The notes: generated by a model not told the origin, from the letters alone. Positions 23,646 to 36,790 are shown, counted from the stretch's first letter. The stretch: DNA of 64,000 nt from Pontederia crassipes (GCA_030549335.1 CM060193.1:45369391-45433390); one strand, 5' to 3'. Made by a program: numbers and translations.

Positions 23646-26600
23646 GGGGATAAGTGGCATGTGGGTCACCGTATATCTCTTAATCTGTCCTTACAGTGCG
23701 TGCAATTTTATTTGAAAAAATATAAAATCGTCAGTTAAAAAAAAGTGATGCGGATTCATCCGGTTCAACAACACTGAGTTAGGGCATCGAGAACTTCTCT
23801 TTTTCTCCTTTCATTTTTTTTCTCCTCCGGCGCTTCCCGACGAACTCGCCACATCGCTAGAACGTCGTCTTCCTTGCTATCTGCCTGCAGCCTGCAACAT
23901 TGGACTTTGCTCGCTTCAACATTTGGTATTCTTTTCTCCTATTTTGTTTTTTTCCCTTTGTCCTCATTTCCTTTTTTCTCTTACGCTTTGATGTTATTTT
24001 GTCTTGTTGCGTATTGTTCCCTGCATTGGACATTTGTCTCTCCTTGCTGCTTGCTATTACTTCGATTACAGCATGGACTTTGTTGTTTCTTTGCCTGCAA
24101 TGCACAATTGCTGCCTATTGTTATTTTTCCATCGACTATAATTGCGCATGCATAACTTAGTGGCCCTTTCGTCATCATTTTTCTTCTGATTTTCCTTTAG
24201 ATATTTGATTTTAATCCATGTACATGACATGTATAGCTTGGGGATCGAATGAATGAGTAATCTATGATATACATATTTTCATCCTCTTCGTTTTTTTTCT
24301 AGTTTTCTGAATCCTTCTTTGAAATTGTGTACAGACATAGAAACATCTAATCCCTTTTCATATCATGATGCATTGTATTATGCTGAGGTTAGTCTATCCA
24401 TAATGATTTATTATGTCAAAATCTTTTATTAATTTATGCATATGCATGCCATTCTTATTATATATTTTAATTTGAACAGGGTGGTAATATGTCTCGAATG
24501 ATCGATATTGATGCAAATAATATACAATCACAAAATGAAGATATATTTGAATTTTGTGATACACAACAAAGGTAAAAAGATGTAACATTTTAAAGATATT
24601 AAAATTAAATTTTCAATTATTCTAATGTTACACAATTTATGACAGTGATCCCAAGGAAGATGTTGGTGCTAATGAGGAGATGCTACCCACGGTTGAAGTA
24701 GAAAAACATGATGGCATGAAACCATTCTTGGGTATGGTCTTTGAATCTGAAACTCATGCATATGAATACTATAATGAGTATGCTAAATTAGTTGATTTCT
24801 CAGTTCGAAAATTATTTACTTCAAAGTGTAAAAAAAATAAAAAAGATTCAAAGTAGGTTGCTTGTATGTTCGAAACAAGGACACAAAGATATTGGTGATA
24901 AAAACATGGGGAAGAAAATCAAAAGAAGAAGAGATGTAAGATCGGATTGTGGAGCACTTTTACAAGTGACAATACGAAATGATGAGAAATGGGAGGTCCA
25001 AAAATTTGTAGAAGAGCATACACATCTTCTTGCTACGCCTACAAAGGTCACAATGTTACGGTCACACCATCATTTGGACAAAGCCTCTAAAAATATAATG
25101 AGTAAATTTCATGATGTTGGTATGGGTCCATCTATGATCGCTAGAGTTCTTAATTATTCAAGTTCTTAATTTCATGATGTTTTGAATCAGTTTTTTTCTT
25201 CTTCTGAGTGCATCTCTTTGGCACAGAGGTGAAAGAGGACAACATCTTACACTCTTCTCAGCTTTCTGTTAACATCTTACACTCTTCTCAGCATTCCATC
25301 TTACATCTCTTTGCATATTACTGTTGTTCTTGCATATATTGCTCAAAAGTCCATCAGGATTTTATGCATTTGCTAACTTATGGAATGCTTATTTGACAAT
25401 ATTGAAGACTCGGACTGTAGTCGGAATGGAGTTGTAACCAATTTCCTTATCTTTATAGTGATAGCATATGATTCAATATTGTATTCCATCTTGCAATGGG
25501 GTTGGAAGTTCACGTGATCAATCCAAGCTTTTGCTTTGAATCAGTTTTTTTCTTCTTGTCAGTGCATCTTTTTGACACAAAGGTGAAAGAGGACAACATT
25601 TGCATTAGGCTCAGCATACTTCGTGTATCGGACTTGGCATATTGCCATATTTGCATATTATATGTTTGGACAGCATTTGCATTAGACTCGATGAAAAGAA
25701 CCTCACATAACACAACATCAAAAGGATATATGTAACAAAATAAAAGAACCTCACATAACACATTTCACCATCATGGCCAAGATAGAGCAACATCTTAAGA
25801 AGCTTAACAATCGTTTACAAGTTGTGTACAAAATAGAGGTTAGAGTCTCTAACGCTTAATTATCGTCTCAAAACCTTAACTATCGAAGCCATGCTTAAAT
25901 AATATTACAAAAAACATAGCATAATAGCAGTCCAACAACGAAGCATAAAATTTTTTGAGGACGTTAATTTGCATCTTGAGTTTGCATAACCTTGTTGAGT
26001 AATCCTACAAAAACCATCCTATGTTTGTCTCCACGTCTATAAATTTCGGGTGCGCCATCTTCATTAAGCAATGCTATTAGAATAGCCTTGTGTCGATCTT
26101 CTACGATTGGATCCAACCATCGAAAAAATCCACAATCTCGAGATGAAGATTTATCTACAATTAAATCATATGTGTAAATTTCAATTAGTTAATAATCATT
26201 AATGACAAAATCATAAACTATAAGATTTGTGTACCCAAAAATGAGGGCATCTCCAAAATCGTCTTCATGTATTATTGTGTGTCCATGATGTGATTAATTC
26301 TGCATTTTCTCCGCAAACACAAAATGGAGTTTCCGCGCTATATGAAGGGTGTGAAGACCACTGTTGAATAATAACATGTAATTAAAACAACTCACAGGTC
26401 AAATTAAAAATCTATGACCATGATAACTTCTAGGAAAGCGGCTACAACAAATTGAGTAAAAGTTTACTACACTAGCTACAAACTGAGTAAAAGTTTGCTA
26501 CAACAAATCGCCCACAACAAATTGAGTAATCATGGAGTTTTGATTGCAGGCCAAGAAACAAATATTTCTGATTGAACGATATCACCTTGCCCAAGGAGTT

Positions 26601-27503
26601 CTTGCTACATATGTTTGGTCACTTCAGATTTGTTCACATAAAAAATAAATTCTGATTGAACAACATCACCTTGAGCAAACTGTTGCAGCAAGACTGTAGC
26701 GAGACAGCAGCAATGTGGAATGATCATTGCGGCAAGACTATTGAAGCAAAGCAATAATGTGGAATTCAGGTCGAGAGGCAGCGAGGCAGAGACGAGGTAG
26801 AGAGACCCAACGGCAAAGCAGCAAGGTCAAAAGGGAGCTTGAAGGAGGAAAAAACTAAAAGAGGACTCAAAGTGTTAAAATAAAGCAGCTTCAATGTCAA
26901 ATGCAGGCAAAGCAAATTAGTAAGGTCAAAGGGAAATGCCGGAGGAGAATAAAAGGAAAAGAGGGCAAGAGGAAAAAAAAATGGACAGGAGAGAAAGCTG
27001 GCCAAAATGCCGAAGCAAAGAAACAACAAAATTCATGCTTTAATCGAAATAATAGCAGGCAGCAAGGAGAAACAAATGTCCAATTCATACAACAATAAGT
27101 AGCAAGACAAAACAACATCAAAGTACAAAGGTGGATGGGGAGAGAAAAAAAGGAAATGAGGACAAAGGGAAAAAACAAAATAGGGGAAAAGAATACCAAA
27201 TGTTGAAGCGAGCAAAGTCCAATGTTGCAGGCTGCAGGCAGATAGCAAGGAAGACGACGTTCTAGCGATGTGGCGAGTTCGTCGGGAAGCGCCGGAGGAG
27301 AAAAAAATGAAAGGGGAAAAAGAGGAGTTCTCGATGCCCTAACCCAGTGCTGTTGAACCGGATTCACGCATCACTTTTTTTTTAACCGACGATTTTATAT
27401 TTTTTTCAGATAAAATCACGCGCACCGTAAGAACACCGTAGATTGATCTACTGTGACCCCACAGTTGTGGGGTAAAAGAGAACCCCACATGCTACTTAAC
27501 CCC
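23646..27503. mobile_element. MULE-3: Mutator-like element with FAR1-type transposase remnant
   Basis: A 3858-bp element has ends GGGGATAAGTGGCATGTGGG and CCCACATGCTACTTAACCCC, inverted repeats of about 450-490 bases (23646 to about 24098; about 27015-27503) and an exact 9-bp duplication. The arms are highly similar over long runs (for example from CTCCTCCGGCGCTTCCCGAC onward). The right arm has one extra insert of about 25 bases near its outer end. The interior carries a broken FAR1-domain gene on the plus strand (24489-25169) and then about 1.7 kb without recognisable coding, including a partial duplication of a GTGAAAGAGGACAACAT-containing segment (near 25225 and 25580). The Mutator catalytic domain appears deleted, so the element needs help in trans. 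It lies just upstream of the prohibitin gene, a typical MULE target position. Confidence 0.9.
24489..25169 (+). pseudogene. Broken FAR1-domain transposase gene inside MULE-3
   Basis: A first exon (24489-24571, MSRMIDIDANNIQ...) splices with GT-AG signals to an exon from 24646. This exon contains PFLGMVFESETHAYEYYNEY and FSVRK, the start of a FAR1 DNA-binding domain. A frameshift in the A-rich run near 24835 moves the rest to another frame (24792-25169), with LVCSKQGHKD, DCGALLQV and VQKFVEEHTH, which supply the Cys, Cys and His-x-His zinc ligands of the WRKY-GCM1-like fold. It stops soon after ARVLNYSSS, with no MULE catalytic or SWIM domain. FAR1/FHY3 transcription factors derive from this transposase class; the position between MULE arms makes transposase debris the better call than a host FRS gene. 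Confidence 0.85.
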
Positions 27504-27673
27504 TAATATAATAAAATTATGAGGAGTTCGAATCCCTTTATTCGAATATATCGAAAAATATATATAATAAAATAAGTTCAAAATTTGGCAATATCATGCC
27601 AATACATCTATTTCCATTTTTATATCATGCTCATGACAATTTTACAATTTTTTAAAGAAATAATGCATTAAGA

Positions 27674-28025
27674 TTAGCCAAAAGAGTTCATAGCATCAGT
27701 ATTAAAGAAAATGGAAGATTCCCATAGCGGGACGTCTTTCCAAAACTGAGCGATAGCCAATTTCCTACCAAAAAATGCTAGGGAGTTTGCTTTTACATCG
27801 GCATGTCTACGTTTAAATTGTGCTAGCCTGGTGATGCAATTCTGAATACCACTTATGATGTTCATTGTAGGCCAGGGACAGGGGATTCTTATTGAGCATG
27901 TAAATCACAAGCTTAGAATCCGACTCCAATATGATTTGTCTAATACCTTGCCTGCAACAATGTAGCAGGAGTCCAAGCTTCCACTTCCAAAGACGAGTAA
28001 AAATGCTTAAAAATAGCTCATGCAC
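27674..28025 (-). pseudogene. RNase H-like (RVT_3) remnant
   Basis: Two overlapping minus-strand frames together resemble the plant RVT_3-type RNase H domain. The first (28025-27813) has GIRQIILESDSKLVIYMLN, matching the strand with the catalytic Asp in ESDS. The second (27865-27674) has FKRRHADVKANSLAFFG, matching the usual RHxxREANxxAD...LG region with the last Asp replaced. A frameshift separates them. Such domains occur at the C-terminus of plant L1-type LINEs and as stand-alone genes; no reverse transcriptase is seen next to it, so the source is open. It begins 170 bases beyond the MULE-3 right end. Confidence 0.6.
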
Positions 28026-29545
28026 ATATAAACTTAGTTAGTGACGAAGCCAGCCAACTTGGGTTCATAAATATTAAGATTTAAAAATATTTCTTAATAT
28101 AAAATATAAAATTGTATTAATTTATTTTTCAATTTCAACATTTGTCACACAAAATATTTATTTAGAAACATTCATTTTTTAGAATAAATAAGAAGACTAA
28201 GATTATTTTAATATTAAACATTTATAATTATAAATATAAATAATTAGAAATATTCATAAACATTTATATATGAATTGATATTAATTAATATATATATATA
28301 CACTCAAATGCATGATCAAGAAATGTATTCTCCTCGTGATATAGAAAATAGGAATAAATAGTAATTTTAATCTAAAATTATACAATGAGCTCATTAAAAT
28401 AAAAAAATATTATAAATATATTTTCTTAATGGAAATATCTTTTTTAAGATATTATTTCACATTATTGTTCATTACATTAAAATTATTTATTGATGTAAAA
28501 TATTATAAATATGAAATAAAATAATTACGGTGGTAGTTAGGCAGCTATACAAATACTTTAAAATAAATGCAAAGAAAGGTGAGCAGCAAGCTATACAAAT
28601 ACTTAAAAATTAATGCAATGAAAGGTGAGTAGCTGGACCTTCGACATAACAAACCAGCTGAACAAGTGAGAAAATCTATCATATTACTATCGTAGTTTAC
28701 TTATCCAATGTATGCATGTGCACCCACCGGCATCCATATGACTCCGCCGCTGAACTTAGTATTAATTAATTTGACTATATAGCCTGCTTCCCAACCTGAG
28801 TTGCTTAAAAATAAGTTATTAGTTTGAATCAGAATTAGGGGCGGGCTCCCAACGAGTCGAGGATCTCTATATCTAGCTCATGATTTAATACATGTCAAGT
28901 TTTATGTTAGTATCATCTATATCTATATTTTATATATAATATAAAATCATGCATACATTTTTATAATTAATTTGAAGCTCTCTCATCCTACCATTCTTTC
29001 TATCTCTTTTTTATTTTATTTTAATTATTAAAATATTTATTCAATGTAATTCATTTTTTGTGGTGTAACTCTCATTTTAATTTGTTTTAATGGCATCATG
29101 AAGGCATTAACTTTTGTATTTATTTAATTTAATATTTAATTCCATTTAAAGTACAACTTAAATGTATTAAGGTTTTTAAAATTATCTAATACTTTCATTT
29201 GAAGTTATTCACATTTTAAACTACACTAATTAAAATGTTTATATATATGTATATTAAGAAATTTTAATCTGTTTAATATCAATTTAAATTTATAAATAAT
29301 ATAAATTGGTTGCAATTTTAAACCACACAAATTAAAGTATATATAATATAAAACAATGCATGATTAACCAATATTTATATATTAATGCATTTTAGTTATT
29401 AGTTTTATACAACCATTCACAAATTAAATATAATAAAAAAATAAAATATATTAGGTTTAGGATATGTCAAAAATGATGATTGGGTATTAAGATTAGGATA
29501 TGTAAAAAATGTGGTCTTTAATCTAAAAAAATTGGATAACTTATA
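28026..29545. other. AT-rich intergenic stretch with a small tandem duplication
   Basis: No gene was seen. At about 28542-28633 a unit of roughly 50 bases containing GCTATACAAATACTT and AATGCAA(A/T)GAAAGGTGAG is repeated head to tail with a few differences. The remainder is AT-rich without termini I can assign. Confidence 0.55.
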
Positions 29546-29971
29546 TAGGGGTGAGCAAATCTAGATTTAGGAGCGGAGCATCTCGGTTAACAAGGACAAA
29601 AAATGATAAAATTTTGATTGTCCTATTTTAATCATAAAAAATTAAAACCAAATATAATAATAATTAATATTATTATATAAATATGATAATTATTAATTAA
29701 ATTACATACATAATAATATAATATAATATATATAATGAAATATAGAATTTTAATTAAAATCAACATAAATATAATATTTTGAAATAATTTAATATTAATA
29801 TAATGTATATTACCGGGTCAGGATACATCCAAGTTTTCATAATCCAATCTCAGTCGAGTCTCAAGGAATGAGACCCGATCCTGACTCGATTATCAATCGG
29901 AGCGAGAAAAATATCGAGATTTTTGGGTCAGGTTGGGGTGAACGGGTCGTCTTGGCCCATGCTCGCCCCTA
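29546..29971. mobile_element. hAT-type non-autonomous element (MITE-like), 426 bp
   Basis: Terminal inverted repeats TAGGGGTGAGCA and TGCTCGCCCCTA (one mismatch) are flanked by 8-bp sequences AACTTATA and AACTTATT, seven of eight identical. An 8-bp duplication and a TAGGGGTG-type end are characteristic of hAT transposons. The interior is noncoding, AT-rich in the middle, with GGGTCAGG/CCTGACTC-type words toward the right end. A related partial copy lies at 48704-49164. Confidence 0.85.
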
Positions 29972-30479
29972 AACTTATTAGTTTGTATATGATTTTTATA
30001 GGCGTAAATATATATTATTTACTTTTTTTAGTTAGAATTTATTTTTAAAAATTTTTATATATTTCTAATACATGCTTCAATAAGAAAACATCATGTGAGA
30101 TGGTTGTGCAAAAGTATGATGTGGAGATATGAACTAAATCAATAGTATTTTATGTTAAATATATTTAATATATTTTTTCTTACAAATTTAAATGATATTA
30201 CATGATAAAAAGATTTAAATATCTCATACATTATCATACTTAAGGTCATTATTTCATTACTATGTGCTTACACATGTAAATACCAATAATAATTATATCG
30301 TTATTACGAAAAAAATAATTCGCGTGAAGCACTTATGTTACCTAGTTTTTATTAATAAGTACAACATAATAAGTGGATTTAATGTTTGTCATCCCTGCTT
30401 CCTCTCTTCATCTTGCACTGTTTATTTTATCATCCAATGGATGAAAGATGTAGTGCAGTGAAAACAATCGTCGGGCTTG

Positions 30480-31011
30480 TTGTTATCGCATCCTTCGCCT
30501 TCATCCTCGTGGTCATCGGCACTCAATTAGGGTGAAGTACACCGATAGGAGTGTGTGAGCGAGTGTGATGGACGATGGCAGCAGCATGGATGTCGGGACG
30601 ACCGCCTTCGTTGGGTTCGAGCAGGGGACAACACAAAATGAATAGAGATCCAAATGGAAGTTGCTCAAAAGGGGGTGGCGGTGGACGAGGCGATTTGGGT
30701 TGTCTGCGACCCCATGAGCTCAAGGTTGGGGTGAGCTAGAAGTAGAGGTAGGCGAGGGGATGAAGGTGACGAGGAGCACCATGACGAAGAGGGAACAACA
30801 AATGCGGCAGCAACAAGATGACCGCCTTCATCGGGTTCAAGAAGAGGCGGCCCAACTGGATGGTGGTCGGATTGAGGTTGCCTGGAAGGGATGGCAGTGG
30901 ACGAGATGACTAGGTCGCGGCTCCAGTCCAAGATCTTGTTTATGGTGGAGGTGCAGATGTCATTCATGGTTTCACGGTGAACGGCAAGACGTCGATCTGG
31001 GCTGTCTGTCA
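30480..31011. other. GC-richer segment of unknown origin
   Basis: This block is clearly GC-richer than its surroundings. It carries an internal repeat, ACCGCCTTC(G/A)TNGGGTTC(G/A)A, near 30601 and 30821. Minus-strand frames (30523-30723, 30665-31012) are proline- and serine-rich with no recognised domain. It could be captured gene sequence inside the adjoining MITE-like element, but no outer left terminus was found. Confidence 0.35.
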
Positions 31012-31291
31012 CTTATAAGTTAGTTTAAAAAAATCTCAGCGTTTGGTAACTTAAAATTTTGACTGATAAGGATATATCAAATCTACTTATAAGTCAAAAA
31101 AATAAGCAGGGGAGGGGTGCTTATTTTTTTTCTAAAAAATAAGTGGAGACAACTAACTAGTTATTATTAATAAAAGTAGTTTTAACCAAACGTGTAACTG
31201 CTTATTTTTAAAAATAAGTTTCAGCCAATAAAATACTTATCAGCACTTCAACTTATTAGTTATTTTATATCAGCTAAGCCAAACGGGCCCT
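31012..31291. mobile_element. MITE-like sequence with AAACGGGCCC right end
   Basis: The right edge AGCCAAACGGGCCCTAA is the inverted form of the TTAGGGCCCGTTTGGCT start seen in many plant hAT-like MITEs. The left part contains TCAGCGTTTGGTAA and several CTTATAAGT/AATAAGC words that pair weakly with the right half. No target duplication was established. A distantly similar stretch occurs near 54990-55240. Confidence 0.45.
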
Positions 31292-31334
31292 AAGAAAGAA
31301 TGATTGTTTAGCCTTGTCATGTTTATTGTATGAA

Positions 31335-31447
<113 letters not shown>

Positions 31448-32114
31448 GTCGATCGGTTAAATCTCAAGAAGAAAAATGATGGTGACGTCGGCCCAGCCCA
31501 ATGCCACACGATAGACAATAAGTTTTGAGAGTATTATAGAAACTAGTGTAACACCCGTGCGATGCACGGGGCATATTACATTTAATATATAAAAAAATTA
31601 AAACTTATATTAATCATAAAAATATGCAACTATCAATAAATAAAGCATAATAAATAATGAAAAAATGTATATAAAAATAATTACCAAATAGTTCCTTCTC
31701 ATCAACATTAATTTTCTTAAGTAATTGCCCGTACATAATTAATATATATAAATATATGTGAAAAAATACATGATCAAAATTAATATAAAAGTTGAATGTA
31801 AACCAATATGTTTATCCCATGCTCTCAATTAAGCCATGTCATGTAAAAAAGAAAAAAAATAAAGGTAAGAATATCTGTAAAATAGTGAGAATGATATATC
31901 TTTCATTCTTCAAATATAATTTTGCATGCAACATGTAAAGTCATGGATATCACAATAACCTTTCAATGGAGTCCAGATGCAAGCAATCTAACTTTTATTT
32001 TAGATTAATCTGTCAAATAATATATTTTTTCTTACAAAAGTGACGTATGATTCAACGATGTAAAATATAATAATTCAAAATTGACAAATCTTAATTTCTT
32101 TCATAGTCTAGTAA

Positions 32115-32150
<36 letters not shown>

Positions 32151-33506
32151 AAAATAATGCATGATAAATCATTCGTGTTTATGACAACATAATATATTAT
32201 ATCATCCAATCCCTACCATATCACAAAGTTAAATTTTTTTAAAAAAGATAAGAATATCTATAACATAGTGAGAGTAATGTATATTTCCTTCTTCAAACAC
32301 CATTTCCAATATATCAATCCCTTGGAATATATAAAAAAATTGTCAATATAGTTATGCACGTATATTAATTTTCATGGAATAAAAACTAAAAAAATTTAAA
32401 ATTTATGAAACATATATTTTCATGAGGAATGGAACAAAATAATTTAAAAATATAATACAAAAATAGCTAGTAACAGAAATGGAAATGGTGATAAATTAAA
32501 TAGAAATTGGTACAAAGTGACAATTATTGATTTTTAAAGTAAATGAATTCATAAATGTTAAACATTGATAGTTAATTAATTTACAATAAAAAATAGGCTG
32601 GTCAAAAAATGTAATGAACTTCTAAATATACGTATATTTAAATTAATCAATATTTTTACGAAATTAAAATCCAATTATGAAATTGCAAATTTCATTAAAT
32701 TTGAGATCTAACATGTAATGATATATTATTTTGCATAACTCAACAGGGGAAAAACTAATTGCAATAAAAATAAGAGAGTGAGAACTCATTGCAATAAAAA
32801 TAGGAGAGAGAGATCAAGTAAAGTTTGTTTCGTCATCAATATTTATAACATATCAAATTGTCAGTTATAACTACTAAGCCATTTATAACTATAAATAGAG
32901 AGATGACAAAACAGAGAGACAAGTGTAGAAAATAAAATAGATTACATACCGAGAATAATGGATGTATACTTACCTAGTCGTATTATTATATATTATGATT
33001 ACTCTGGGATGTTCTAAAGCAAATATTATTTTTCTAAAAAAACATGATCATAAAAATATATGGTAAAAAATTAATTTTTTCATTTACTTATTGGTAAATA
33101 TGAAGTTACTATTATATTTTTGTCTATATGTAAGTATCTGTAATAATAGAAAAATAATATATATAGATAAAAAATAGAATGTGACAATAAACAAATGGTT
33201 CTATGACAGATATGTATTTTAAAAAAAACAAAACCCAATAGAAGTAAAATTTTCATTTCATATTGTAATATGATTTAAATATAATATTTATTGTAAGCAA
33301 GTTATTAATTCTCACCATGATATTTATTGGTTGCCATAATTGCACCTCTCCTTCACTAACTGCATCCAAAATTAATTTAAACAATATGAAGAGATAATTT
33401 AAATAAAGATCTATATTTTATTAAAAGCAAAGAAGGTTACGAGGAGGAAGTGACATTTGGCAAATGCTTGAGTCGCCATGTGTCCCATGTATATAATTGA
33501 TTAAAA

Positions 33507-36500
33507 TCTATACTATATTAAAAGCAAGAAAGTTTGGAAGGAGAGCTTGACATTTGGCAAAAGTAAAAAGTCCACAAGTGTCCTTAAGAATTATAATTAA
33601 TTATAATGTGTTACCATGTGTCCTTAAATTTTTAAAGCATATATTATCATATTAATTGATAAAGATAATAATTAAATATGGTAACCGTACAAGTAACGAA
33701 TTAATTAATATGTATAAACTATTTAACATGATCTAACTAATTAAAATATTAATATAAGATAGATTGACAAATTCTTTAAAATAATAATATTGATATGCAG
33801 TACAATGGCCATTACAAAATTAATATACTAATTTCATCTGTACAATGTTTTAATTAATTAAAATATTAATATTAATTTTTAACTAAATTCTAATGATTAG
33901 TTATGGAAGGTAGTTACAAATTATGTTAATTATTTAATTAAAATAAATTAATGTATCATAGTTTTTCGGATACGGTTATTAATTGTGAAGATTATTAGAT
34001 GGTGGTTATTTCATTCGGCAACTGCTTCCATATATTTATAATATATATATGCATATATATTTATAATTATTGTTATAGATGTTGGCTATTTTAATGATAA
34101 TTAATTATTTGTACGGTTACCACATATAATTATTATACATATATTCTTTGAAAAATTATAAAAATGTTTAAAGACATATATTATAATGCCAAATGTCAAT
34201 CTCTCATGCAAAATACTATCTTTTTAATATAGTATAGATATTATATAATTTATTAATTCTTTGAGTACTTAGTAATTTAAACAGTTAAGTAAAATTAGTT
34301 ATAATTTTAGATAGTTATGATAACTATAGGTGGTTATATAGAATATATCAGAATAAGTATAATGTGCAAGGAGTCATCTCTCAAATAAATCAGAATAAAT
34401 AAAAAAAGTATATTTAAATCCACAAATATATAATTTTAAATTGTATTATTCATACTGTTGTAATAACTATATAAAATAGTTTTTAAACACGAGAGAGATA
34501 ATTTGATACCGATATTGTGAAAAAATATAACTGAATGTAAAGTGGTTCACGTATTGAAGTTGTAACCTTTTGCATCTCCATCATTTTAATGTGTGCCACA
34601 TCTATAAATAGGTGTAAAGAAAGTAGGATGAAGTGCTCAGAGGATCTTTTAGATGTAGTCTACTATTGATGTCTAATTCTTCGTTTTGTATACCTCTAAC
34701 ATAATTATTAGAGTTCTTTTTATCTTGATCGTGATAAAAAAATTATTTGAGTAGTTGTGATTCACTCATGATTCATGCATTCTTTTTTTGGTATTCTATA
34801 TATTTTTCTAAAATATTTCGGATATAAAATAATAAACTCTTTGAATATTTTTTATGCTTAAAATTAATTTTGAATTTTATAAACTTATATTAAAATACTT
34901 TTGAATTTAAATCCATTGAAAACTAACTGGTCTTTTTTTTCAGAGAGGTGGTAGAGCTTTCGTGGATGGAGGTCGCAAAAAAATCTTCCGGTAAATGTAT
35001 TCTCTTTTAATATGTTTCATGATATTAATCTTTGTTGTTTGTTGGCTTGAAAGTATTTTTTAATATTGAAATAAATTTTATTATCCATTTTAATTTTGTA
35101 TTAGGTTATGGTAAATTTTAAATTTTCTATACAAGATCAATGTACTTCGATATGAAGATGTGATTTCCTTTTAACTATTTTTGCATTTTTTTTCTCATAT
35201 CTACTACTAATTAGGATGCCTGCAAAATCATTGGAATTTTAATAAAATAATTAATGTTTTATAATAATTAACTTTTTTAAGTGTGTAATTTTTTTCATAT
35301 ATTCTCTACATAAGTACGTACATGTAGAGTATTTCTTGCATATGGTAGTTGCATTGTAGAAATAAACGGTGGAAGATTGTACGTGTCCTCTATGAGGGGT
35401 CAAAGTTCCATGTTTTGTGCCGATAAATAATTAATTTGCAATTAAGAGATATTTATATTAATTAATAATATGAGTTTAAAAGAGATATTTTTTGTTTTTT
35501 ACTCAGTTGATGAATCTCTTCATATTAACTTTCTCTGTAATTATGGTTATAATCAATGGTTTAGTGATATAGACTATGGTTATGAATATATCTATGTCAA
35601 AAACCCATTCACTCTCTCTTTCTCTCTCTCTGTGGATAATTTTTTTTCAAAAGATAGGTGGGTGGAACTAACTAAATTTAATTTCCTTAAAAAATAAATA
35701 ATAATTGTCAGTTTTGTCATCTCTGTCAATTTAGATTTAATTTAATTTATCTTCATTACCATTTCTGTTACTAGCTAAATTTTTTATTTTATTTATTGTT
35801 TTTCCCCAATCTTTATGAAAATATATGTGCCATATAACTTTTAAAATTTTTTATTCCATGGACGTGCATAAGTGACTAAATGTTTTTTTGGCACATACAT
35901 AACTGGCTAAAATTTTTATTCGACGAAAATTAATAAAGTGCATAACTGTCAATTTTTTGTATTATATTTTTTAATGACTTATAGCATTCCTATGTGCCAA
36001 TTCTTATGCATGTCTCTAAGTAGCACGGAATAATCTCATATACATTTTGGTTGATAATTTTTTGAAATGTTTTTACTTTCCATAACCATGTATTAACTGT
36101 CCAAGTAGTCATTGTTATTATTATCATAATTAATTATTTCTAAATAAAGATGCTACAAAGTAAATCATTAATTCAAATGATAATATGTTGTGATAGAATC
36201 ATAACAGATCAACAATTTATGATATGTATATCTCATGTGAAAATTTATCCCAATGCAATCAATCCTAAATAAATAGACATATATAGGACAGTTCTTTTTT
36301 TTTACTTAGTTATGTGTTTGGATTTATATTTTTCTCTAATATACATAGGGACGAATTCAATAAAAATTTAATTTATAAATGAGACATAAATAAATTAGAT
36401 AGATTAATAAATTATTTATTTAATTTATAAATTATCCTATTTGTTAAGTAGTATTTAAATATATCAAACTAATATTTACTTATTTTATAAATATACGATT

Positions 36501-36550
36501 AATTTAATTTCACATCCGCGCATCACGCATCACGCGGGCCATCACACTAG
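33507..36550 (+). mobile_element. Helitron C (youngest), 3044 bp, inside a tandem repeat of Helitron B
   Basis: The 5' end is TCTATACTATATTAAAAGCA, followed by GCTTGACATTTGGCAAAAG, after ...GATTAAAA. The 3' end is a hairpin region CCGCG...CGCGG (with a duplicated CATCACG) then GCCATCACACTAG, before TTGT. Removing exactly 33507-36550 rejoins GATTAAAA to TTGT and recreates the 90-bp repeat unit that occurs intact at 36615-36704. Insertion is between A and T with no target duplication, as Helitrons do. A TATA box sits at 34603-34610, 1096 bases from the 5' end. A minus-oriented second 5'-type terminus lies inside at 34238. No RepHel gene is seen; non-autonomous. Confidence 0.88.
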
Positions 36551-36614
36551 TTGTTATATATTATAATTTTTAATGAATACTTAGTTAGTAACTAAAATCT
36601 GTTTTGCATGAACT

Positions 36615-36790
36615 TGTCCCATGTATATAATTGATTAAAATTGTGTTATATTATAATTTTTAATGAATACTTAGTTAGTAACTAAAATCTGTTTTGCACG
36701 AACGTGTCCCATGTATATAATTGATTAAAATTGTGATATATTATAATTTTTAATGAATACTTAGTTAGTAACTAAAATCTGTTTTGCACG
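36615..36790. repeat. 90-bp tandem repeat of Helitron B
   Basis: The unit starting TGTCCCATGTATATAATTGA occurs at 36615-36704 and 36705-36790 (last unit slightly short). A further unit is split by Helitron C into 33481-33506 and 36551-36614. Units differ at very few positions (GTGTTATA/GTGATATA, CATGAACT/CACGAACG). Confidence 0.92.

Noticed and set aside
24792..25169. Host FAR1-related transcription factor gene
   Set aside because: It is frameshifted, lacks the downstream domains and lies between the inverted repeats of a MULE with a perfect target duplication, so it is transposase debris.
36601..36790. Short regular repeats as a CRISPR-like array
   Set aside because: Units are directly adjacent 90-bp repeats without unique spacers, inside a plant Helitron.
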